Shown piece after piece: positions 1 through 7,845 of a stretch of DNA of 64,000 bases. How positions within the stretch are numbered: the first letter of the stretch is position 1; each line of letters starts with the position of its first letter. The notes beneath the pieces were generated by a model. That model ran no database searches, was not told where the DNA came from, and was given only the letters and a program-made list of their open reading frames with translations. The position numbers and the translations under genes are program-made. The stretch comes from Flavobacterium sp. LC2016-23 (lineage in GTDB: Bacteria; Bacteroidota; Bacteroidia; Flavobacteriales; Flavobacteriaceae), in assembly GCF_009674775.1 (NCBI RefSeq), contig NZ_WKKE01000012.1, forward strand, positions 112,326 through 176,325, given 5' to 3'.

Positions 1-847
1 ACTGATCGGTTGCCATTCGACGACCACGGCCATAACTTTCTTTTGGAATTCCTTCAAAAATTTTAGCAGAAACTCCTGCGGCCCAAATCAGGTTTTTGGT
101 TTTGATGGTTTCGCCATTTTCGAAATAAACAGTGTCATCAATATAATCCGTCACGCGGCTGTGTAATTTCACGACAACGCCCAAATTGGTAAGTGCTTCC
201 AAGGTATCTTTTTGAGAAGCTTCGCTCATTGGTGCGAGTAAAGCATCTCCTCCATCTACTAAATAAACATTACTGGCTGATGTTTCCAGTTCCGGATATT
301 CTTTTAGCAGAATATTTTTTCGCATTTCGGCAAACATCCCTGAAACTTCCACTCCAGTAGGTCCCCCACCGGCGACAACAATAGTCAATAATTTGCGGCG
401 TTTGCGGATATCTTTGGTGATTGCTGCTTTTTCAAGGTTTTTAAGCAGTGTATTACGCATTTCGATGGCATCATTTAAGGTTTTCATCGGAATAGCATTT
501 TTCATTACGTTTTCCATTCCAAAATAGCTTGTTTCGGCACCTGTGGCAAAAACAAGGTAATCGTAGTTCAGTTCTCCATTATTAAGGATGATTTTATTTT
601 CGGAAGGAACTACGGAAAGTAATTCCCCAAGACGAAATTGAAGATTCTTTTTACCGGCAAAAAATTTTCTGAAGGGATAACTGATACTTGAAGGTTCTAA
701 AAAAGCGGTGGCAACCTGGTATATAAGTGGTGGGAAAAAATTATAATTGTTTTTGTCTACAAGCGTTACTTGTATCTGAGGCTGATTAACAAGTTCTTTC
801 GCGAGATTCAAACCTGCAAAACCACCTCCAATAATGACTATTTTCAT
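1..847 (-). CDS. Type II NADH dehydrogenase / NAD(P)/FAD-dependent oxidoreductase, partial
   Basis: The reading frame starts at the ATG on the minus strand at 845-847 and stays open to the left edge, so about 282 N-terminal residues are present and the C-terminus is missing. The protein begins MKIVIIGGGFAGLNLA, a classic FAD-binding GxGxxG Rossmann motif. A second dinucleotide-binding motif, VVAGGGPTGVEVSG, lies roughly 150 residues later, as expected for the NADH-binding half of NDH-2. Members of this family oxidise NADH and pass electrons to menaquinone at the inner face of the membrane without pumping protons. A C-terminal membrane-anchoring region would lie outside the window. The family call rests on the two Rossmann motifs and the early YQVATAFLEP segment. 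A sulfide:quinone reductase is less likely. Confidence 0.85.
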   Translation of the reverse strand, partial: MKIVIIGGGFAGLNLAKELVNQPQIQVTLVDKNNYNFFPPLIYQVATAFLEPSSISYPFRKFFAGKKNLQFRLGELLSVVPSENKIILNNGELNYDYLVFATGAETSYFGMENVMKNAIPMKTLNDAIEMRNTLLKNLEKAAITKDIRKRRKLLTIVVAGGGPTGVEVSGMFAEMRKNILLKEYPELETSASNVYLVDGGDALLAPMSEASQKDTLEALTNLGVVVKLHSRVTDYIDDTVYFENGETIKTKNLIWAAGVSAKIFEGIPKESYGRGRRMATDQ

Positions 848-932
848 ATATATTGTTTTACGAATAAGATTATTTTCTTTTAAATCACCTTAAAAGTACA
901 ACATAAATTAACAGTTACAAAGTCATTAGAAC

Positions 933-2267
933 TTACTTTTTGAATTTTTTAACAGGTTTTTCTACTACATCGATTTTGTTTTGCAAAACATAATTGGCTA
1001 ACAATTTTTCGATCAGTTCGTCTTTGGTTAAATGATGAAAGACAGTTTTTACTTTTGTTTTTAAATCAGCAGAAATCTCCTGATTGGGCTTTGTTTTGAA
1101 GATTTGTTTCGCCCATAACAAGGTATTATTCTCTTCTAAACTAACTACGGAAGGTTTCTGAAACTTAGTGAATTTGATCCCCAGTTCTTTTTCGAATTCC
1201 GGAATTTCAATTACTTCTTCCTCTTGCAAAACGGTTAAGGAAAGTCCCTTTGCTCCTGCTCTTGCTGTTCTGCCGCTGCGGTGTACATAATTTTCATACG
1301 TATCCGGCAGATGGTAATTTACCACATAAGCAATTTCTTTTACATCAATTCCTCTTGCCGCCAAATCTGTGGCTACCAGAATATTAATATGCCCTTCACG
1401 AAATTGTTCCATGATTCTGTCACGAATTCCCTGCGATAAACTTCCGTGCAACGCTCCTGATGAAAAACGATTAATAGCCAGATTTTTGGCTAATTTATTG
1501 ACTGCAGCTTTGGTTTTACAGAATATAATCCCGCGTTGGCCTTCTTTTGAATTTAGGAAATGCATTAAAACGTCCAGTTTTTCAATGGGGTCCACAATGA
1601 TATATTCGTGATCTATTCCCTGGTTCCCAACAGTTTCCATATCGGCACTCACCTGAACTACATTCTTATTTAGGTAATTCTGAATCAATTGCTTGATTGT
1701 TCCCGGCAAGGTAGCGGAGAATAATAAAGTGCGATGTTTTTTAGGAAGTTCCGCTACAATTTCGTCTAAACTTTCTTTTAGGATCGAAACCATTTCATCG
1801 GCTTCGTCTAAAACTAAGTATTGGGTTTGTTTTAAATCGATGGCTTTACGCTGAATCAAATCGATTAAACGTCCCGGAGTGGCTACCACAATATGTGTGG
1901 GCTGCGTAAGACGTTCTATTTGCGGTTTTATTGGAATTCCACCGCAAGTTGAAGCGATAGATATGTTTGGAATATGTTTTCCAAAATCCTCTAAATTTCT
2001 AAAAATCTGTTGCCCAAGTTCTCTGGTCGGGACCAGAATGATGGCCTGAACAATGGGTAATTCTGTATTTATTAATTGCAACAAAGGCAATCCGAAAGCA
2101 GCTGTTTTACCTGTTCCGGTTTTGGCTAAACCTACTAAATCATGATTTTCAGCTAAAAGAAGCGGAATCGTTTTTTGTTGAATTTCTGTTGGTTCAACGA
2201 TATTCAATTCGCTTAACGTTTTTAAAATGGGTGCTGAAATTCCTAATGCTGAGAATGGTTTAGACAT
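933..2267 (-). CDS. DEAD-box ATP-dependent RNA helicase
   Basis: This 444-residue protein has the complete DEAD-box motif set: an N-terminal Q motif region (PTEIQQKTIPLLL), Walker A AKTGTGKT, PTREL, TPGR, DEAD, SAT, and the C-terminal RecA-like lobe ending in HRSGRTAR. Such proteins unwind short RNA duplexes with ATP and act in ribosome assembly and RNA decay; the RhlE/DbpA-like branch fits best. The C-terminal extension of about 80 residues ends in a lysine-rich tail (KPVKKFKK) that probably binds RNA. The gene is followed by the partial NADH dehydrogenase in the same direction and preceded by another helicase, with a hairpin between them. The sequence does not settle which RhlE/CshA-type paralogue it is. 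Confidence 0.93.
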   Translation of the reverse strand: MSKPFSALGISAPILKTLSELNIVEPTEIQQKTIPLLLAENHDLVGLAKTGTGKTAAFGLPLLQLINTELPIVQAIILVPTRELGQQIFRNLEDFGKHIPNISIASTCGGIPIKPQIERLTQPTHIVVATPGRLIDLIQRKAIDLKQTQYLVLDEADEMVSILKESLDEIVAELPKKHRTLLFSATLPGTIKQLIQNYLNKNVVQVSADMETVGNQGIDHEYIIVDPIEKLDVLMHFLNSKEGQRGIIFCKTKAAVNKLAKNLAINRFSSGALHGSLSQGIRDRIMEQFREGHINILVATDLAARGIDVKEIAYVVNYHLPDTYENYVHRSGRTARAGAKGLSLTVLQEEEVIEIPEFEKELGIKFTKFQKPSVVSLEENNTLLWAKQIFKTKPNQEISADLKTKVKTVFHHLTKDELIEKLLANYVLQNKIDVVEKPVKKFKK

Positions 2268-2296
2268 GTTTTGTTTTTGTTATTGTTTTTTGTTTC

Positions 2297-2350
2297 AAGT
2301 TTCAAGTTTCAGGTTATTGTAATCTACATCTAACCTGAAACCTGAAACTT
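2297..2350. repeat. Inverted repeat between two helicase genes
   Basis: The arms at 2297-2316 and 2331-2350 read AAGTTTCAAGTTTCAGGTTA and, near-complementary, TAACCTGAAACCTGAAACTT, with a 14-base loop. A T-run follows on the plus strand. This looks like the AT-rich intergenic palindromes common in Flavobacterium and could end transcription of the minus-strand helicase upstream. Its orientation as a factor-independent terminator is better on the plus strand, so the terminator role is uncertain. Confidence 0.6.
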
Positions 2351-2368
2351 TTTTTAACCTTTCCGGAA

Positions 2369-3907
2369 TCAATCCGGCTCGTTCATGATTTTTTCACGGT
2401 ATTTTTTACCGATTAACAGCACCATTTTTAATTTATAATCGTCAACTAGCCATTCACGGTAATTTTTACTGCACTGGCTCAGGCATTTTGCATAACGTTT
2501 GATACGGCATTCGATATCATCATCCAGTTCTTTACCAAGAGCTTTTGCTTCCTGTAAAGTTTCACTGTTATCCACACACATTGCGGCATGTTGCTCTAAT
2601 GACTTGTCTAATACTACTTTAGAACGTAAATTTTGTTTAATGATTAGTTTATGTTCTTCATCAACATCAAAAGTAACGTCGGCAGTTTTACTGAATTTGG
2701 CACGTAATTCCGGAGGCATGCTGTATTTGAAATACAACTCTATTTCGGTATCATCACGAAGATTTTCTAAATAAAATTCCGGTGATTTAAAAATATGCTG
2801 CCAGTTAACCGGCTCGCTCCATAAACCAAAACGTGCTGCATTATTCCCTAAATCAATCACTGTAAACTCATCTTTACCAGGTAATTTACGAGATCCGCGA
2901 CCAATCATCTGGTAGTATAAAGTTAAAGATTTTGTAGCTCTGTTTAAGATAATAGTCTCCACGGTAGGCTCATCAAAACCAGTGGTTAAAATTCCAACCG
3001 AAGTTAAGATCGCGTCCGGAGTTTTCTTGAACCATTGCAAAATATCTTTACGTTCTTCAGAACTACTGGTATTATCCAGGTGCCTGATATCGTATCCTGC
3101 TTCCCTGAAGGTTTCATATACATACAAAGATGTATGGATACCGTTGTTGAAAATCAGTGTTTTTTTACCTAATGAACGCTCTGTATAAGCATGCAGTAAT
3201 TTTTCCTGCATGACCGTATTGGTATATAAATCATCGGATGATTTTACGGTATAATCTCCGTTAATACCCACTTTTAGAGACGTCAGACCCACATCATAGC
3301 TATAGGTTGTAGCACGCGCCAAAAATCCTTTGTCAATCAATGAACTAATGGTGTCTCCCACAATAAGTTCGTCATAACTTTGGTGCATGGGTAATTTGAT
3401 ATTCGAACTCAAAGGTGTTGCAGTTACTCCAAGAATAAAAGCATTTTTGAATGAGTTTAATAATTTACGGAATGAATTGTAATGCGCCTCATCAATAATA
3501 ACCAAACCGATATTATCCAGATGTAATTTTTCATCATTGATACGGTTTTTTAAAGTTTCAACCATGGCCACAAAACACGAAAACTCGTTTTGATCCGGTA
3601 ATTCTTTTACTTTACTGTTGATTATTTTATTAGAAACACCAAAGCCTTTCAGCATTTTTGAGGTCTGTTTGCAAAGTTCGATACGATGCGTTAAAACCAC
3701 TACTTTTTTGTCATTATTCGCTAAGTAACGACGAACAATTTCGGAGAAAATAACTGTTTTCCCTCCACCTGTTGGTAGTTGATACAATAAATGATGTTGA
3801 GCAGGAGCATTGTCTAAACGATCAAAAATGGCGTCAATGTCGCCTTTTTGGTAAGCATAAAGTTCTTTTTTCTCTTCTCTTTCTATTTCTAAAGTGTTTT
3901 GAGACAT
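2369..3907 (-). CDS. DEAD/DEAH-box superfamily 2 helicase (RadD/SSL2-like)
   Basis: This 512-residue protein has an SF2 helicase core: Walker A LPTGGGKT near residue 45, the DEAH box in VIIDEAHYNSF, the ATPLSS motif III region, and a C-terminal helicase lobe with TGFDEPTVETIILNRAT and the arginine-finger region QMIGRGSRK. The arrangement resembles the bacterial UvrB/XPB-like or RadD group, which act on DNA. The last 140 residues contain several cysteines (QHAAMC, IECRIKRYAKCLSQCSKNY) that might form a zinc site, but this is only inferred. It lies upstream of the DEAD-box gene on the same strand. The substrate is unknown, and a role in DNA repair is a family-level guess. Confidence 0.85.
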   Translation of the reverse strand: MSQNTLEIEREEKKELYAYQKGDIDAIFDRLDNAPAQHHLLYQLPTGGGKTVIFSEIVRRYLANNDKKVVVLTHRIELCKQTSKMLKGFGVSNKIINSKVKELPDQNEFSCFVAMVETLKNRINDEKLHLDNIGLVIIDEAHYNSFRKLLNSFKNAFILGVTATPLSSNIKLPMHQSYDELIVGDTISSLIDKGFLARATTYSYDVGLTSLKVGINGDYTVKSSDDLYTNTVMQEKLLHAYTERSLGKKTLIFNNGIHTSLYVYETFREAGYDIRHLDNTSSSEERKDILQWFKKTPDAILTSVGILTTGFDEPTVETIILNRATKSLTLYYQMIGRGSRKLPGKDEFTVIDLGNNAARFGLWSEPVNWQHIFKSPEFYLENLRDDTEIELYFKYSMPPELRAKFSKTADVTFDVDEEHKLIIKQNLRSKVVLDKSLEQHAAMCVDNSETLQEAKALGKELDDDIECRIKRYAKCLSQCSKNYREWLVDDYKLKMVLLIGKKYREKIMNEPD

Positions 3908-4018
3908 TGTAAATTTTTGGATTTTTGCAAAAGTACACCTAAAAAACAGTTATTCATCTTATTTTAACGTAAAATAAATGATTCTTTTTAATAAGATTTT
4001 TTATGGGAAGTGTTTTTA

Positions 4019-4549
4019 TTAGTCGATTTTGTCTAAAATTGTCTCAAAATCATGCCTGTTTTTCCATTTTTGTTGCATTGTTTCTTGTTCGACCGCAATT
4101 ATTCGGGGCTTAAATTCATTCAAAATGCCGTTCGAAATTGTAAAATTCACCGCTTGTTCAAAGGAATTAAACATGCTTTTGTAGAACAATTCCTGCTTTA
4201 TAAAATTTTGAGCCGAAAAGGTCTGGGCAATTTCAAGGTTAAACAACATTACGTCTGCAATCACAAAAGGATCTACTCCGAGTGAAATAAAATGCTTGAT
4301 GTATTTTTGTGCCACAGAACGACGCATTTTTGCTTTTGGGCGCCATTTTGCATTGGGCTTTTTAATGGGAAAATATTCCTGCGAGATTTTAACCTTGCAT
4401 TCCTGCAAAAGTTTATCTTCTTTTGGGTTAAAAGCAAAATCATAGTAGACTTTTACCGGACTAAATTTTTCGTACAATTCGATAATTTGTTCTTCGAGCT
4501 GTTCTTTATTTAATTCGGATAAATATTTTTTTAAATCGCGCTTACTCAT
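4019..4549 (-). CDS. DUF6155 family protein
   Basis: This soluble protein of 176 residues begins MSKRDLKKYLSELNKEQLEEQIIELYEKF and carries the conserved segment KPNAKWRPKAKMRRSVAQKYIKHF that I associate with the DUF6155 family of Bacteroidota and Firmicutes. The longer frame to 4555 would need a TTG start, so the ATG at 4549 is preferred. No catalytic motif or membrane segment is visible and no function is known. It is transcribed divergently from the DUF3817 and MscS genes. Confidence 0.7.
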   Translation of the reverse strand: MSKRDLKKYLSELNKEQLEEQIIELYEKFSPVKVYYDFAFNPKEDKLLQECKVKISQEYFPIKKPNAKWRPKAKMRRSVAQKYIKHFISLGVDPFVIADVMLFNLEIAQTFSAQNFIKQELFYKSMFNSFEQAVNFTISNGILNEFKPRIIAVEQETMQQKWKNRHDFETILDKID

Positions 4550-4652
4550 TATCAAAGTTTAAGATTACAAAAGTAAATTACTTTTGGCATTCATACTCAA
4601 AATGCCATCGATAATACTTAATTTTGCCTGTATAAACTCAAAAAATAAATAC

Positions 4653-4940
4653 ATGCTCAAGATTTTTAAAGTTACAGCAATTTTAGAAGGAATCTCTTAT
4701 TTAGTTTTATTTGCTAATATGCTTATTATCAAAACCAACAATCCGGAACTTTACCATACGCTCCTGCGTCCTCTGGGAATGGCGCACGGAGTATTATTTA
4801 TTGGTTACATTGTATTGGCCTTTTTGTTGAAAAAACCTCAGAACTGGGACTTAAAAACTTTTGGAATTATTTTAATTGCTTCTCTTATTCCGTTTGGGAC
4901 TTTTTATATCGAGAAAAAATACTTAGAAAATAATGCATAA
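4653..4940 (+). CDS. DUF3817 family small membrane protein
   Basis: The start is placed at the ATG giving MLKIFKVTAILEGISYLVLF, because the family begins exactly there; an in-frame ATG upstream at 4584 adds 23 residues without family character. The 95-residue product has three hydrophobic segments (VTAILEGISYLVLFANMLII, VLFIGYIVLAFLL, TFGIILIASLIPFGTFYI), typical of DUF3817 integral membrane proteins. No biochemical role is established. Its stop codon overlaps the start of the MscS-like gene by 8 bases, so the two are translationally coupled and probably work in the same membrane. Confidence 0.85.
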   Translation: MLKIFKVTAILEGISYLVLFANMLIIKTNNPELYHTLLRPLGMAHGVLFIGYIVLAFLLKKPQNWDLKTFGIILIASLIPFGTFYIEKKYLENNA

Positions 4941-6189
4941 GCTTTTGGATAAAATATTTAACTTTTTATATCCGATTTTCAGGGATTGGGGCATGAGCCG
5001 CAATTTCGCGTCTTATTTCAGCCTGTTTTTCAATATTATTATTTTAATCGCGCTGGCTTATATTATTTACTATGCAGCAAAATTTTTGCTGGTGACGTTA
5101 ACGGCTATTTTTGCACAACGTACCAAAACAAAATTTGATGATTATCTCATTCAGAATAAAACGACCCGATATACCGCTTATCTGATTCCGTTTTTCTTTA
5201 TTTATAAAGCGGTTCCGGTTATTTTAGATAAATACGAATACTGGGAATTGATTTTCGGTAAAATAGTAGGTGTTTATATTGTTTTGCTTGGATTATGGAT
5301 TGTTCGTACGATTTTTAATTCGTTACGTGATTATTTAAAGCAAAAACCCGAGTACAGCGACAAACCCATTGACAGTTTTGTTCAGGTTATCATGATTGTC
5401 CTCTGGATATTCGGAGTTGCCATAATTATTTCGAAATTGTTTGGTATCAAACAAGGCGAACTATTAACTATTTTAGGAACACTTTCAGCAATTATTATCC
5501 TGATTTTCAGGGATACAATACTCGGATTTGTATCTAGTGTGCAGGTTGCGATAAATGATATGGTCCGAATTGGCGACTGGATTACGATGGATAAATTTGG
5601 TGCCGACGGAGATGTGATCGAAATTAACCTTACGACAGTAAAAGTCCGAAATTTTGATAATACGATTACAACCATTCCGACTTATGCTTTGAGTTCCGAT
5701 TCTTTTCAGAACTGGCGCGGTATGCAAAAATCGGATGGGCGCCGTATTAAGAGGCATATTTTGATCAAAAGCAGCAGCATTCGTTTTTTAAATAACGAAG
5801 ATCTGGATCTGATGAAAAAAGTGCAGCTTATCAGTTCCTACATAGAAACCAGACAGGCAGAAATTGAAAAATACAACGAACTGCGCGGAGTTGATAAATC
5901 ATTGGCTCTAAATGGCCGTAATATGACCAATCTGGGATTATTTCGAAAGTATATCATGCAGTATTTGATGACACATCCCGGACTAAATAAAGATATGCAC
6001 ATCATGTGCCGCCAGTTACAATCTACGGCGCATGGAGTTCCTTTAGAAATTTATGCCTTTTCGAGCGATAAACGCTGGGCCAATTACGAATACATTATGG
6101 CTGATATTTTCGATCATGTAATGGCTTCAGTGATCTATTTTGATCTTGATATATTTGAACTGCCATCTCAAATTGGCCGATTGGATTGA
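4933..6189 (+). CDS. Mechanosensitive ion channel family protein, YbdG-like
   Basis: This 418-residue protein has about four to five N-terminal membrane segments followed by the MscS pore helix and beta domain (QGELLTILGTLSAIIILIFRDTILGFVSSVQVAINDMVRIGDWI, given here as a region around residues 175-215). A long cytoplasmic C-terminus contains the DGRRIKRHI segment. The length of nearly 415 residues and the insert in the C-terminal domain match E. coli YbdG, a channel that responds weakly to membrane tension, rather than the 286-residue MscS. It probably protects against mild hypo-osmotic shock from the inner membrane. It overlaps the DUF3817 gene and converges on a lipoprotein gene across a palindromic repeat. 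Confidence 0.9.
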   Translation: MHKLLDKIFNFLYPIFRDWGMSRNFASYFSLFFNIIILIALAYIIYYAAKFLLVTLTAIFAQRTKTKFDDYLIQNKTTRYTAYLIPFFFIYKAVPVILDKYEYWELIFGKIVGVYIVLLGLWIVRTIFNSLRDYLKQKPEYSDKPIDSFVQVIMIVLWIFGVAIIISKLFGIKQGELLTILGTLSAIIILIFRDTILGFVSSVQVAINDMVRIGDWITMDKFGADGDVIEINLTTVKVRNFDNTITTIPTYALSSDSFQNWRGMQKSDGRRIKRHILIKSSSIRFLNNEDLDLMKKVQLISSYIETRQAEIEKYNELRGVDKSLALNGRNMTNLGLFRKYIMQYLMTHPGLNKDMHIMCRQLQSTAHGVPLEIYAFSSDKRWANYEYIMADIFDHVMASVIYFDLDIFELPSQIGRLD

Positions 6190-6197
6190 TTTTTTTT

Positions 6198-6357
6198 TAC
6201 CATATAAGTCATTTGAGTCATTTAAGCTTTGCTTTAAACGGGCTGTATGGTTTGTTTCTTCGTTTTGATCGACCTATTGGAATATTTTTTTAACCATATA
6301 AGTCTTTTAAGTGCATATAAAATAAAACTTACATGTACTTAAATCACTTATATGGTT
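6198..6357. repeat. Palindromic repeat between convergent genes (ACCATATAAGT family)
   Basis: The sequence ACCATATAAGT occurs at about 6199 and again at 6293, and its complement ACTTATATGGTT lies at 6346-6357. The last two are the arms of a hairpin spanning 6292-6357 that also pairs TTTTAAGT with ACTTAAAT. T-runs flank both sides. It sits exactly between the converging stops of the MscS-like gene and the lipoprotein gene, so it probably acts as a bidirectional terminator. Similar elements are dispersed in Flavobacterium genomes. Confidence 0.65.
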
Positions 6358-6798
6358 TTATTTTTTTGTTTGGATTTCTTCGAAGATAAAGGCTGAGTTA
6401 TGGTATTCGATGGGAACATCAGGAACAAAACAGGGAAGATTAAAATAAGTTCCTATTACCCCTTTTCCTAAAAATAATTTATTGTCTTTTTTTAAAAGCG
6501 CTAAAGGCACCCTTTTCCAGCTTCCTCCAAAAGTCAGATAATGGTAATCGCCGCGTAAAGTATCTCCTTTTATATCGCCGCGTACATCTCCGGAGTCCTT
6601 CCCTACTCCATAATGCGAAATTTCATATCGGCCAAAGAATCGTTTATCATTCATGTTGATTTCCAGAACGGCAGTGTCTTTCTTATGCACGGCACGATAG
6701 AAAGCCTTTTGGTATTTTTCTTTTCCTTCTTTGGAATTGCACGAAAACACCAGAATGAAAAGGGCGAATGAAAGGAGAGTTTTAAGGATTTTTTGCAT
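6358..6798 (-). CDS. Hypothetical lipoprotein
   Basis: The 146-residue product begins MQKILKTLLSFALFILVFSCNSKEGKEK, a signal peptide with a lipobox ending at Cys20, so it is probably a lipoprotein exported to the outer membrane or periplasm. The rest (TAVLEINMNDKRFFGRYEISHYGVGKDSGDVRGDIKGDTLRGDYHYL) looks like a small beta-rich domain of the kind found in many Bacteroidota lipoproteins. I recognise no named family or active site. It stands alone between a converging channel gene and the thioesterase gene and may share transcription with the latter, 53 bases upstream. Confidence 0.75.
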   Translation of the reverse strand: MQKILKTLLSFALFILVFSCNSKEGKEKYQKAFYRAVHKKDTAVLEINMNDKRFFGRYEISHYGVGKDSGDVRGDIKGDTLRGDYHYLTFGGSWKRVPLALLKKDNKLFLGKGVIGTYFNLPCFVPDVPIEYHNSAFIFEEIQTKK

Positions 6799-6851
6799 TT
6801 TTGTCGTTCTGTTTTTAAAACAATCTGTATTTAAGAGTATTGAAGTTTTGC

Positions 6852-7235
6852 TTACAAACGGTCTTTTACAAATTCAATCTGCGTTTTTCCGTGTGCCAGT
6901 GGTTTACCGCTTTCATCCAGATTGACCATAGTAGCGTTGTCGATTGTAATAATGATTTCGCGGGTCATCATGTTTCTAACGGCACATTTGAGTACGAGCG
7001 ACGTATTTCCGAATTTGACTACATCAATTCCGATTTCGACAATATCCCCTTGTCTGGCGGAACTTTTGAAATTAATCTCGGACATGTATTTAGTGACTAC
7101 TTTTTGATTCTGCAATTGAATGATACTGTACAGTGCCAGTTCTTCATCAATCCAGGACAATAAATGTCCGCCAAATAAAGTTCCGTTTGGATTTAAATCC
7201 TGAGGCTTAACCCATTTTCTGGTATGAAATCGCAT
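6852..7235 (-). CDS. Acyl-CoA thioesterase, hotdog fold (YciA/BFIT type)
   Basis: This 127-residue protein is a single hotdog domain. The motif NPNGTLFGGHLLSWIDEELALYSI is the characteristic YciA-type helix, with the catalytic Asp in WIDE and the preceding GG(H/Q) loop; EINFKSSARQGDIVEIG follows in the central beta sheet. Family members hydrolyse fatty acyl-CoA thioesters in the cytosol as hexamers. The length is close to the usual 130 residues. The substrate chain length cannot be read from the sequence. Confidence 0.88.
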   Translation of the reverse strand: MRFHTRKWVKPQDLNPNGTLFGGHLLSWIDEELALYSIIQLQNQKVVTKYMSEINFKSSARQGDIVEIGIDVVKFGNTSLVLKCAVRNMMTREIIITIDNATMVNLDESGKPLAHGKTQIEFVKDRL

Positions 7236-7305
7236 ATTTTTATTTTAGATAAAACAAAAATAGGTTTTTACTATCGGATTTTTTCTTTAATTTTAAAGAA
7301 AAAAC

Positions 7306-7713
7306 ATGACAGACAGAGACACTTTTTTAAAAGAATTCAGAGGCGAAACTTTAGGAACTGTAAGTGCTCAGTCTTCGGCAGATGAGCTGTTCCAGAATCA
7401 GACGATCAGGCCGGTTTTAAAACTCCAGAATGATCTTTTTATCGCTGCTTTTATCAACTATGTCAATAAAAACAAAGCTGATTTTTATTCGTATACCGTA
7501 GAAAAGAAATTACAAACCATCGAAAATTCGATCCAGAAAGACATTAAATTCAGAAACTCCCTGAAAGGAATGGTAATAGCACTTTTTACCGTTGAAGAAT
7601 ACAATACATACATTCAGAATTCATCGAGCTTAAACAAACGAATGATGAATTTACTAACTGAGCGTTTGAAAAGCCAGGTGCAGTTGTTTGAAAAGGTAGA
7701 TGTGAAAAGTTAG
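7306..7713 (+). CDS. Conserved hypothetical protein of Flavobacteriia
   Basis: This soluble 135-residue protein begins MTDRDTFLKEFRGETLGTVSAQSSADELFQNQTIRP. The segments LKLQNDLFIAAFINYV, IQKDIKFRNSLKGMVIALFTVEEY and SLNKRMMNLL look conserved within flavobacteria, where homologues are sometimes labelled glyoxalase without any visible VOC metal ligands. The predicted fold is largely helical, with no signal peptide. I do not recognise a function. It is followed by low-complexity DNA and a bidirectional terminator. Confidence 0.7.
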   Translation: MTDRDTFLKEFRGETLGTVSAQSSADELFQNQTIRPVLKLQNDLFIAAFINYVNKNKADFYSYTVEKKLQTIENSIQKDIKFRNSLKGMVIALFTVEEYNTYIQNSSSLNKRMMNLLTERLKSQVQLFEKVDVKS

Positions 7714-7721
7714 ATGTTGAG

Positions 7722-7800
7722 ATGCAAGATGCAAGATGTGAGACTGAAAACTGTGACTGAGACTGCGACTGTAAACTGTGACTGAAAACTGAGACTAAAA
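7722..7800. repeat. Low-complexity short tandem repeats
   Basis: After the stop of the 7306 gene the DNA consists of degenerate reiterations: GATGCAAGATGCAAGATGTGA, then repeated GACTGAAAACTGTGACTGA units of about 6-12 bases. The array runs into an A-tract just before the terminator. It has no coding potential and looks like slipped-strand expansion, as often seen between flavobacterial genes. Confidence 0.6.
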
Positions 7801-7805
7801 AAAAT

Positions 7806-7834
7806 AAGCCTTTCCATACAGAAAAGGCCTCTTT
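7806..7834. terminator. Bidirectional hairpin terminator
   Basis: The stem GCCTTT (7808-7813) pairs with AAAGGC (7823-7828) around a 9-base loop. An A-tract precedes it and CTTTT follows it, so it can end transcription from both sides. It lies between the converging 7306 gene and the DUF885 gene. Confidence 0.7.
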
Positions 7835-7845
7835 TGTGTGTGTGA